Origin: a virus
DNA: 58,072 bases
Strand: one strand, 5' to 3'
Virus record (IMG/VR): IMGVR_UViG_3300035168_000117
Coordinates: 1 to 58,072 of that record
This document shows positions 53,187-58,072 of the stretch, one piece after another. Both the position numbers and the translations under genes were made by a program. The number at the start of each line of letters is the position of its first letter. Positions within the stretch are counted from its first letter, which is position 1. Below the pieces are notes generated by a model. That model was given only the letters and a program-made list of their open reading frames with translations, did no database searches and was not told the origin of the DNA.

Positions 53187-53716
53187 CACGCCTCCACAGC
53201 ATCTGCGCCAGGCAAGCCCACAACCTTGAGCGGCTTGATCCCCTTCTCGATCTTCTCTGCGTTCTCGCGCGCTATCCGATCGGCCTCCATTTCGCGAAGA
53301 TGGCGGGGCCGGACATCGGATTCGTCGTCTGCCGGCGCGCCATCCGCCGGCGCCGCCGCGCCGACCGCCGCCTGCCCGAGCGGAAGATCCTTGAAATCGC
53401 CGAGCGCCTCGCAGAGCTGCTGAAATTTCGCGCGGTCGTCGATATCGTCCGGCACAACAGCTTCGCGGCGCGCCTTCGCTTCGGCGATGCGCTTGTCCTC
53501 GATCCATTGCGCGATGCGCGCCTTGAGAATTTTCGTCGGAATCCCGGAAGACTCAGCCCTCTCATAGACGCCTTTTCGGCGCTGCTTGATCGCGGCACTT
53601 TTCCCGCGCCACGACGCGCGCTCGGTATCCTCGTCTTCATAGGTCCGGCGGACCTCGGCGAAGAACCGCGTCGCGGTTTGCTCATCGATGAACTCGTTCT
53701 TGCCCGCGGTCGCCAT
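53186..53716 (-). CDS. charged hypothetical early protein (176 aa)
   Basis: ATG 53716 has AGGAAGG upstream; an in-frame GTG at 53752 would lie in a hairpin and is rejected. The product (MATAGKNEFIDEQTATRFFA, KARIAQWIEDKRIAEAKARR, FQQLCEALGDFKDLPLGQAA) has a helical N-terminal half. An Ala/Pro/Asp-rich linker and a charged end follow. No family is recognised. Confidence 0.7.
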   Translation of the reverse strand: MATAGKNEFIDEQTATRFFAEVRRTYEDEDTERASWRGKSAAIKQRRKGVYERAESSGIPTKILKARIAQWIEDKRIAEAKARREAVVPDDIDDRAKFQQLCEALGDFKDLPLGQAAVGAAAPADGAPADDESDVRPRHLREMEADRIARENAEKIEKGIKPLKVVGLPGADAVEA

Positions 53717-53736
53717 GAACTGCCCTTCCTGAAAAG

Positions 53737-53762
53737 CCCCCGGCGCCTGCACGCGCCGGGGG
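53737..53762 (-). terminator. GC-rich hairpin with short T-run
   Basis: CCCCCGGCGC at 53737-53746 pairs perfectly with GCGCCGGGGG at 53753-53762 around a 6-base loop. On the minus strand the stem is followed by CTTTTC, a weak rho-independent tail. It sits between the genes at 53792 and 53716 and may attenuate early transcription. Confidence 0.55.
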
Positions 53763-53791
53763 AGTCACCCACACTTCGGAGAGAGCCGCCC

Positions 53792-54073
53792 TCAGCCCGG
53801 CGGCACAGGCATTCCTCTCTCGCTCTTCAAGCGCCGCACGAGCGCCGCAGCGTCCTGTTCGCAGGTCCGCGCCGCCTTCTCGCGGTAGATGTGCGTGAGG
53901 TCTTCGGGCACCCACGACGGAACGCGGACATCGAGCATGCGCTCCCTCACCATTGCGTCGGAATGCTCGCGGGAGCGCTCGCTGGCGCGGTCTCTCTCGC
54001 GCTGGTTCGCGTAGCGGCGCTCCGCCGCTTCCTTCATCCGGCGGCGCGTGTCTTCGCTGAGCTTCCTCGCCAT
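53792..54073 (-). CDS. small basic helical protein (93 aa)
   Basis: ATG 54073 has a GGGGA site. The N-terminal half is highly charged (MARKLSEDTRRRMKEAAERR, YANQRERDRASERSREH), like NUMOD/AT-hook type DNA-binding leaders. The second half (VPSWVPEDLTHIYREKAART) is more compact. It resembles small phage proteins with a Gcn4-like basic helix. No defined role. Confidence 0.65.
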   Translation of the reverse strand: MARKLSEDTRRRMKEAAERRYANQRERDRASERSREHSDAMVRERMLDVRVPSWVPEDLTHIYREKAARTCEQDAAALVRRLKSERGMPVPPG

Positions 54074-54154
54074 GGTGATCCCCGAAAGAAAAGAAGGCGC
54101 CGGCACGCGAAACCTGAGACCGGCGGGGCGATGCACGCCCAATTCAGTTGCGGC

Positions 54155-54409
54155 CTATGCAGATCCAGCCGGTCCCTCAATCTTCAACCCGGTAGCGAGA
54201 ACGCTATCTCGAGCATCGCTCAATATCTTCGCCGTTGGCACGGAGCCGACTGTCGTCGCGAGCACTCCGGCCGATACTTCGATGAACCAGAGCGCTATCC
54301 CGACCGCGAGCGCGCGGTCCATGATGTCGTCGCTGCAGGCGAGGCTCATGAGTGCGCTCGCCGCGATCTCGCGTCCCTGCGGCGCCCCGTCCTTGATTTT
54401 GTCGCTCAT
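54155..54409 (-). CDS. small membrane-associated protein (84 aa)
   Basis: From ATG 54409 (coupled to the upstream ribbon gene) the product has MSDKIKDGAPQGREIAASAL and a long hydrophobic stretch (ALAVGIALWFIEVSAGVLAT, residues about 35-58) that may cross the membrane. Function unknown. Confidence 0.6.
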   Translation of the reverse strand: MSDKIKDGAPQGREIAASALMSLACSDDIMDRALAVGIALWFIEVSAGVLATTVGSVPTAKILSDARDSVLATGLKIEGPAGSA

Positions 54410-54762
54410 GAGCACCCCGTTGTGGCTCCGCACGTCTCGCATTTGAGACACGTCCCGTTGCGCACCATCGTCATCGCGCCGCAGTCCGGGCACGGGTCGC
54501 CTTCGTATCCTTTGAGCCGCGCTTCCTCGGCCGCAGCGAGCCCCGCAGGCGCGCTGATCGCGCCAACCGCCACAGGGACCGCTCCGCCAGCAGCAGCGCG
54601 CGCCAGATCGGCCCGCAGCTCATCTGCCAGCGCGTCGAGAGCGCCGACCACGGCCTGATGCTTCGTTGTCGGCGGGAGCGCCTTGACGCGCTCCAGCGCC
54701 TTGTCCGCGACGCTCGCCGCCCATGCGACGCCTTGCGCAAATCCCGCGTCGAATCCACTCAT
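54406..54762 (-). CDS. protein with ribonucleotide-reductase-type C-terminal zinc ribbon (118 aa)
   Basis: The last 28 residues (CPDCGAMTMVRNGTCLKCET then CGATTGCS) match the zinc-ribbon tail found at the C-terminus of class II ribonucleotide reductases. No reductase domain is present: the first 85 residues are a helical module (AAWAASVADKALERVKALPP). Stand-alone copies of this tail occur in phages. It may carry a redox-active cysteine pair or bind a partner enzyme. Confidence 0.72.
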   Translation of the reverse strand: MSGFDAGFAQGVAWAASVADKALERVKALPPTTKHQAVVGALDALADELRADLARAAAGGAVPVAVGAISAPAGLAAAEEARLKGYEGDPCPDCGAMTMVRNGTCLKCETCGATTGCS

Positions 54763-54769
54763 CGTCGAT

Positions 54770-55123
54770 TCACCGTTTCTCGATAAGCGCGTGCAGCGCC
54801 GCCAATTCAGTCTCAGCCGCGCATACTTCGCTCTCACGAGCATCCAGGCCGCATTGGCGGGCCATTTCCAGTTCATGCCGCAGCCTCATCATCTCGGCTT
54901 CGAGCTCGCGCATAAAGGCTGCACGGATGCGCTCGAATACCCCCGCGCGAACGCCTTTCGTCCGCCGGTTGCGAATATTTTCTAACGTCCCCGGCGCAAC
55001 GCTCATTCTCCGAGCGACGATCTTGCGCGCGTCACGGATCGAAACGCCGCTGCGCTTCGACTCGCGGGACTCCAATTCTGCGGCCCAATTACGGGCCGTC
55101 TCCTCGATCGCAATCACTGACAT
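54770..55123 (-). CDS. HTH-like early regulator with coiled-coil end (117 aa)
   Basis: From ATG 55123 the N-terminal 70 residues (IRDARKIVARRMSVAPGTLE, NIRNRRTKGVRAGVFERIRA) have the look of a DNA-binding helical domain. The last 45 are a charged helix (EAEMMRLRHELEMARQCGLD). It is the type of small regulator often found near phage early promoters in Hyphomicrobiales. The long frame to 55291 is not supported. Confidence 0.66.
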   Translation of the reverse strand: MSVIAIEETARNWAAELESRESKRSGVSIRDARKIVARRMSVAPGTLENIRNRRTKGVRAGVFERIRAAFMRELEAEMMRLRHELEMARQCGLDARESEVCAAETELAALHALIEKR

Positions 55124-55177
55124 TTGATCACCCGATGAATGATGCACTTGCATGCCTCCCCATGATCCATTGAGGTC

Positions 55178-55675
55178 ATGGTTAACGACGGCAAGAGCAC
55201 TGACTTGAACAAAGCGCCTTTCGACGGAAACTGGCTCTCGTTGGGGAACGTGGCGGCCGGCGTCGTCGAAAAGCTGAAATACGAAATGCAAAATCCGGAA
55301 CGCGCGCCAACGCGCGCCGGCCGCCCTGCCGAGCCATGTAACCGCGTCGATGGCAGGGCGGCCAAGCTCATTGCAGAGCGCCGACAGAGTGATAGGCGAT
55401 CGCCATTCTCGCGACAGCGGCGATCACGGCGAGAGCGACGAAGAGGACGGCTCCATTCATGTTTTCACCCTCCGATGGTCTTGATGGCCGTGATGTCTTC
55501 CGCGCGTCTGGTGAGCCCGTGCGAGACGGTCGGAAGCGCGTCGATCAGAAACAACGCTTGCTCCCGCGTCAGCACGAGAGCGTCCGCGCCGCAGACGACG
55601 CGGCCATCGAAGCGCACGAACTCGAGCCGGACATCGCCACTGGTCAGGGCAACGACGGAGAGGTTGCGGACCTGA
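55178..55675 (+). CDS. possible + strand gene, only N-terminal part coding-like
   Basis: ATG 55178 has GAGG nearby, and the first 45 residues (MVNDGKSTDLNKAPFDGNWL, NVAAGVVEKLKYEMQNPERA) look like protein. After about residue 60 the frame is arginine/serine-rich and runs antisense to two minus-strand genes. A short truncated gene is the likely truth; the exact end is unknown. A 12-bp inverted repeat at 55319-55363 crosses the transition point. Confidence 0.25.
   Translation: MVNDGKSTDLNKAPFDGNWLSLGNVAAGVVEKLKYEMQNPERAPTRAGRPAEPCNRVDGRAAKLIAERRQSDRRSPFSRQRRSRRERRRGRLHSCFHPPMVLMAVMSSARLVSPCETVGSASIRNNACSRVSTRASAPQTTRPSKRTNSSRTSPLVRATTERLRT
55319..55363. terminator. 12-bp perfect inverted repeat
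   Basis: GGCCGCCCTGCC at 55319-55330 and GGCAGGGCGGCC at 55352-55363 flank 21 bases. It lies just past the stop of the 30-aa minus-strand gene (55368) and could end transcription from either side, although no T-run follows. Confidence 0.45.
55368..55460 (-). CDS. tiny membrane protein (30 aa)
   Basis: MNGAVLFVALAVIAAVARMA then IAYHSVGALQ: almost the whole 30-aa product is one hydrophobic helix. It starts 4 bases after the stop of the preceding gene. Size precludes a family call; small membrane peptides are usual near phage early promoters. Confidence 0.42.
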   Translation of the reverse strand: MNGAVLFVALAVIAAVARMAIAYHSVGALQ

Positions 55676-55692
55676 TGCGCCGGGCCGCTCAT
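55465..55692 (-). CDS. hypothetical early protein (75 aa)
   Basis: ATG 55692 overlaps the stop of the preceding small membrane protein. The product (VRNLSVVALTSGDVRLEFVR, ALVLTREQALFLIDALPTVS) is compact alpha/beta. A similar TREQALFLIDALP pattern occurs in small prophage proteins of unknown role. Confidence 0.62.
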   Translation of the reverse strand: MSGPAHQVRNLSVVALTSGDVRLEFVRFDGRVVCGADALVLTREQALFLIDALPTVSHGLTRRAEDITAIKTIGG

Positions 55693-55811
55693 TGATGCGC
55701 TCCGATCACGACGGCGAAAGCCAGCAGCGCGAGAATTGCGAGATGCGCGAGAACGATCACGCTCCGCGGCGACCGGACGCCATTGCGAAAACACCCGGTC
55801 GCCGCCACCAT
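55689..55811 (-). CDS. small single-pass membrane protein (40 aa)
   Basis: From ATG 55811 the product is MVAATGCFRNGVRSPRSVIV then LAHLAILALLAFAVVIGAHQ, a basic head and one transmembrane helix. It is coupled to the next gene by ATGA at 55689. The same frame continues upstream to 56294 but overlaps a + strand gene there, so I favour this short version. Confidence 0.45.
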   Translation of the reverse strand: MVAATGCFRNGVRSPRSVIVLAHLAILALLAFAVVIGAHQ

Positions 55812-56294
55812 CGCGGTTGCCACACCCACGAGGGAGTTCAGGGAATGTCGAAGCTCACGAAAAACACGACGCGCCGCCTCGATCCGATCGCCGTGGAGCT
55901 CGCCGGCACGCGGCTCTTGCTGCGCGCGCTCATCGCCTATCTGCTCGTCGACGACCCCGACGAGGCTGACCATGCGGTCGCTGCCTTGGTCGCCAAGGTC
56001 GACAGAATGTCCGCGTCGTCCGTCATCATCGGCGACCCCAGCGGGGAGGCCAGAAAGGCCATCCGCGATAGCGCCGTGGTGCTGATCGCCGATTTGGGGC
56101 AGGCCAGAGGCCCGGTCCAATGAGGTGAGGGGGACGTCCGTCAAAAAAAGCTGAAACGGCTTCTCCAATGCGACCGGCGCCCACCGCAGGCGACCGAGCA
56201 AGTACCGGGCGCTTGGGCGCTGTTTCGGCGCGGCGCTCGCTGCGGCGATCGCCACAGGCGCGACAAGGATCGAGCGGCGGGAGAGGTCGGTCAT
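55689..56294 (-). CDS. uncertain exported protein; only the N-terminus is convincing
   Basis: ATG 56294 overlaps the stop of the GIY-YIG/HTH gene (ATGA). The first 25 residues (MTDLSRRSILVAPVAIAAAS) look like a Tat-type signal (SRR then hydrophobic). After about 60 residues the frame becomes the antisense of the + strand gene at 55845 and is poor in coding character. Either a short exported peptide lost its stop, or the gene was overwritten by the + strand insertion. It shares its end with the 40-aa alternative at 55689-55811. Confidence 0.22.
   Translation of the reverse strand: MTDLSRRSILVAPVAIAAASAAPKQRPSARYLLGRLRWAPVALEKPFQLFLTDVPLTSLDRASGLPQIGDQHHGAIADGLSGLPAGVADDDGRRGHSVDLGDQGSDRMVSLVGVVDEQIGDERAQQEPRAGELHGDRIEAARRVFRELRHSLNSLVGVATAMVAATGCFRNGVRSPRSVIVLAHLAILALLAFAVVIGAHQ
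55845..56123 (+). CDS. isolated + strand hypothetical protein (92 aa)
   Basis: ATG 55845 has an AGGGA ribosome site. The product (MSKLTKNTTRRLDPIAVELA, RLLLRALIAYLLVDDPDEAD, IGDPSGEARKAIRDSAVVLI) is helical with good coding character. It stands alone on the + strand between minus-strand early genes, 33 bases from a divergent start. It may be a separately controlled accessory gene. Family unknown. Confidence 0.62.
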   Translation: MSKLTKNTTRRLDPIAVELAGTRLLLRALIAYLLVDDPDEADHAVAALVAKVDRMSASSVIIGDPSGEARKAIRDSAVVLIADLGQARGPVQ

Positions 56295-56824
56295 TGCGCA
56301 AGCGCTCCCTCATTGGCGGCGATCGGCGCCGTCGGAGCGTCCACGGCGAGCAGGAAATCGTTCGGCGTGACGGCGCCGTCGGTCACAACCGCTATCCTCG
56401 CCATAATGGCGGGCTGCGGCAGGCGCGTCCCGCCGATGTAGCGGGTCACAGACACCTCGGAGACGCCGATCGCCTTCGCGAAATCGGCGCGGGACATGTC
56501 TTTCTCGGCAAGGAACTGATCGAGTTTCAACCCGTTACTTGCGCGATTGGCGCAGATCGCGATCTTCTCTGGACGATAGGCTGGCAAATGCTCGAGAAAC
56601 AGCGACACCACGCGGCCCTTCGCGAACCACTCGCCGCGAATGCGCTCGCTTGCGCAGAGCCTATGGATTTGCCGTTCGTGGTCTTTGCCGCCGCGCGCAA
56701 AGCCGATGAGGCGATGGGTTCCGGGCGAGCCAACATTCAACTCCGCGAGGCGCCGGAGTGGGTCTTTTGCCCACCCGATTTTCACGGAGTCTCCGCTCTC
56801 GATCGCATAGACGTAGCCGGTCAT
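56291..56824 (-). CDS. GIY-YIG (MUG113/T5orf172) domain fused to a Cro/CI-type HTH (177 aa)
   Basis: Residues 1-70 have GYVYAIESGDSVKIGWAKDP, RRLAELNVGSPGTHRLIGFA and RGEWFAKG, the GIY-YIG pattern of the MUG113/T5orf172 branch. Residues about 98-155 (LDQFLAEKDMSRADFAKAIG, VSEVSVTRYIGGTRLPQPAI) form an XRE-type HTH of 5 helices. The start ATG 56824 is coupled to the Cro-like gene. It sits in the first minus-strand operon next to the CI/Cro switch, so it is a likely early regulator in which the nuclease-like domain may provide site-specific cutting or only DNA binding. A stand-alone copy of the GIY-YIG part lies beside int at 3719. Confidence 0.82.
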   Translation of the reverse strand: MTGYVYAIESGDSVKIGWAKDPLRRLAELNVGSPGTHRLIGFARGGKDHERQIHRLCASERIRGEWFAKGRVVSLFLEHLPAYRPEKIAICANRASNGLKLDQFLAEKDMSRADFAKAIGVSEVSVTRYIGGTRLPQPAIMARIAVVTDGAVTPNDFLLAVDAPTAPIAANEGALAQ

Positions 56825-57069
56825 TGGGCGGCCTCGCTCTGGACGACGGGGCGCGCGACGCCAGCGGGCCATTCGGCGCCATCCGGCCAGTTCGCCGAGA
56901 ACCAGCGGAGCGCGTCGTTGAAACGACGGAGCGTGATCCCTTTCCCGGATCGGATCGCCGCGAGGCGTTTCGAGTCGGCGAAGACGCGGGAGCTGACGGT
57001 CGTCTCCGTCAGCTCTTTGGCGGATGCGTAGATGTCGGCGAGCCGCACGAGGTCGTGTTCGGTGTGCAT
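56821..57069 (-). CDS. Cro-like regulator (82 aa)
   Basis: The first gene leftward from the switch. The N-terminal part (EHDLVRLADIYASAKELTET, VFADSKRLAAIRSGKGITLR) contains the HTH. The C-terminal RFNDALRWFSANWPDGAEWP is typical for a small alphaproteobacterial prophage regulator type, which I read as Cro-like from position. The -10 box of its promoter lies only about 6 bases from ATG 57069, so the message may be leaderless. Confidence 0.78.
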   Translation of the reverse strand: MHTEHDLVRLADIYASAKELTETTVSSRVFADSKRLAAIRSGKGITLRRFNDALRWFSANWPDGAEWPAGVARPVVQSEAAQ

Positions 57070-57075
57070 ACCGCA

Positions 57076-57103
57076 ATAATGGGTATAGCTACCGGCGTGT
57101 CAA
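57076..57103 (-). promoter_or_regulatory. early leftward promoter of the lysis/lysogeny switch
   Basis: On the minus strand TTGACA (57103-57098) and CATTAT (57081-57076) are 16 bp apart. The promoter overlaps the candidate operator and faces the Cro-like gene, so CI binding would block it. Confidence 0.65.
57082..57093. promoter_or_regulatory. candidate CI/Cro operator dyad
   Basis: GGTATAGCTACC lies within the spacer of the leftward promoter and is a near-perfect dyad (GGTA...TACC around TAGC). It is the only short dyad in the 60-bp gap between the divergent regulators. Confidence 0.45.
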
Positions 57104-57129
57104 GGTATTTTTAGAAGGGGCGCGCGCCA

Positions 57130-57897
57130 ATGCCGCCGGTTAAAATACCATTCATGTGGTCAGCCAAGGACTTACTCGCGAGGATCGAAGCCCGAACGAA
57201 GTCGCTCGGGCTATCGGACGCGGACGTCGGCCGGATCGCCGAAAAGCCTGACCTCATGAAAAACATCCGCACTGCGGCGCGGCAGAACAGGACCTATGAG
57301 CCTCGGGCTGGCACAATGAAGGCTCTGGCACGGGCGTTGAGGGTCCAAGAGAGTTGGCTGACCGCAATCGACGACGAGGCGCGACAACCTCCAGACGAGG
57401 TTGCTATTTCGTCTGTCGACGATGAGATCGGCCGCTCGGCTTCCGCGAACATTCTCGAGATCGATGTGCGAGCCGGCGCCGGTGGCGGCGGAATCCGAAT
57501 TGACGACGTGGTCGTCTATGATGACGCCGGCAACTCCTATGCGGCGGAGAACGTCGCGGGGGAATGGACTCTCCCGGCCGCAGTGCTGTCCGGGGTCCTG
57601 AAATCCACGCCCAAGCACATCAAGGTCTTCGAGATCATGGGCGACTCGATGGAACCACGGCTTTTCGAAGGGGACCGTGTGTTCGTCGACACCCGCTACA
57701 CTGCCCCGCATCCTGAAGGGATTTTCGTCCTTTGGGATGGCTATTCGATCGTGGTCAAGGGGCTGCAAATAGTTCGGGGAACCGATCCGCTTCGGGTGAC
57801 GATCATTTCTGAGAACCGGCGCTATCCGCCTTACGAGACGACGATCGACGAGATCAAGATCATCGGCCGATACGCCGGCCGATTCACGACGAGATGA
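57130..57897 (+). CDS. CI-type repressor with S24/LexA-like protease domain
   Basis: The 255-aa product has an N-terminal helical HTH region (residues about 10-75; SLGLSDADVGRIAEKPDLMK, then MKALARALRVQESWL) and a C-terminal S24 domain. The catalytic Ser is in EIMGDSMEPRLFEGD (residue about 170) and the Lys in YSIVVKGLQIV (about 208). A possible Ala-Gly self-cleavage site lies in DVRAGAGGGG near 118. It would keep the lysogen silent and self-cleave when RecA is activated by DNA damage. Start ATG 57130 follows AAGGGG by 9 bases; ATG 57154 is an alternative. Confidence 0.93.
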   Translation: MPPVKIPFMWSAKDLLARIEARTKSLGLSDADVGRIAEKPDLMKNIRTAARQNRTYEPRAGTMKALARALRVQESWLTAIDDEARQPPDEVAISSVDDEIGRSASANILEIDVRAGAGGGGIRIDDVVVYDDAGNSYAAENVAGEWTLPAAVLSGVLKSTPKHIKVFEIMGDSMEPRLFEGDRVFVDTRYTAPHPEGIFVLWDGYSIVVKGLQIVRGTDPLRVTIISENRRYPPYETTIDEIKIIGRYAGRFTTR

Positions 57898-57906
57898 TTG
57901 CATTTG

Positions 57907-57926
57907 AAATCCTACGGGTTCGCCCG
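57907..57926. terminator. small hairpin after the CI gene
   Basis: CCTACGGG-TTCG-CCCGCAGG begins about 10 bases past the CI stop, a 7-pair stem with one mismatch and a TTCG tetraloop. No T-run follows, so termination may be weak. Confidence 0.4.
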
Positions 57927-58004
57927 CAGGTGCGGCGGCCCGCCGCCCCGATATGATCGGCCGGATTAACCGTTCGTTCATATTTCGAGGACACGGGGGC
58001 TCCG

Positions 58005-58072
58005 GTGAGATTTCTGCTCGTTCTTCCCGCCATTTCGGCGCTCGCCGGCTGCGGCACAATCACGCGCGGCAC
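58005..58072 (+). CDS. N-terminal fragment of a lipoprotein, cut by the window end
   Basis: GTG 58005 begins MRFLLVLPAISALAGCGTIT, a lipoprotein signal with lipobox LAGC at Cys16, followed by RGT. The CGTITRGT start is common in small bacterial lipoproteins of unknown role. It would be the second + strand gene of the CI transcript. The reading frame does not continue sensibly into position 1 of the window. Confidence 0.55.
   Translation, partial: MRFLLVLPAISALAGCGTITRG

Noticed and set aside
55114-55371. 85-aa minus-strand frame opposite the possible + gene at 55178.
   Set aside because: Serine-rich shadow-like composition, and it would overlap the well-supported start at 55123 and the inverted repeat.
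1-58072. CRISPR array, retron, reverse transcriptase/diversity-generating element, insertion sequence.
   Set aside because: No regularly spaced repeats, no RT or transposase motifs and no IS-type terminal inverted repeats with a transposase were seen.

Overview
The window looks like the genome of a temperate, long-tailed (siphovirus-like) phage of a high-GC alphaproteobacterium. GC-rich codon use, GTG/TTG starts, many 4-bp ATGA stop/start couplings and phage families common in Hyphomicrobiales suggest the host group; the exact host cannot be read from the sequence. No chromosomal housekeeping genes are visible.

Layout. Position 1 to about 4.2 kb (+ strand) is a chain of small coupled genes ending in an excisionase-like protein, a tyrosine integrase and a GIY-YIG-family protein. 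The attachment site follows at 4231-4270: it is the 5' half of a tRNA-Gly(CCC) gene with its own promoter. From 4.4 to 10 kb are accessory regulators and the lysis cassette (membrane proteins, overlapping Rz/Rz1-type spanins, GH19 endolysin). From 10 to 25.7 kb are tail genes (SGNH-domain fibre, tip protein, NlpC/P60 peptidase, 1627-aa tape measure with a muramidase-like domain, frameshifted tail chaperones, tube, terminator). They are interrupted by a lipoprotein/antirepressor-like pair at 17.4-18.8 kb. From 26.9 to 37.6 kb are neck and head genes (gp7/MuF-like protein fused to a JAMM-like domain, connectors, P22-like coat, scaffold, portal, terminases). An HNH gene separates tail from neck genes.

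From 37.6 to 38.5 kb lie a 15-bp direct repeat pair, a small + strand gene, a tRNA-Thr(CGT) and about 400 bp of hairpin-rich non-coding DNA. From 38.5 to 55.7 kb (- strand) are early genes: RepA-type ATPase, CHC2/Toprim primase, three adenine-methyltransferase-like proteins, DUF5131 and HNH proteins, RuvC-like resolvase, ThyX and many small unknowns. The switch is at 56.3-57.9 kb: a GIY-YIG/HTH fusion and a Cro-like protein on the - strand, divergent from an S24-type CI repressor on the + strand.

The order CI > lysogeny genes > xis > int > att on +, against Cro > early > head > tail > lysis > att on -, is what a circular temperate phage map would give, with the window cut between the CI side and the early + genes. 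The attachment sequence has phage genes on both sides, so it reads as attP, not as a prophage/host junction. The two ends do not join in frame (the lipoprotein starting at 58005 does not run into the gene ending at 51), so some DNA is missing there or the window is a slice.

Working together: CI and Cro decide lysis or lysogeny. The early - strand operon brings its own helicase, primase, resolvase, dTMP synthesis and DNA methylation. Terminase, portal, scaffold and coat build heads, the tail module builds a long non-contractile tail (roughly 240 nm at 0.15 nm per tape-measure residue), and endolysin plus spanins open the envelope.
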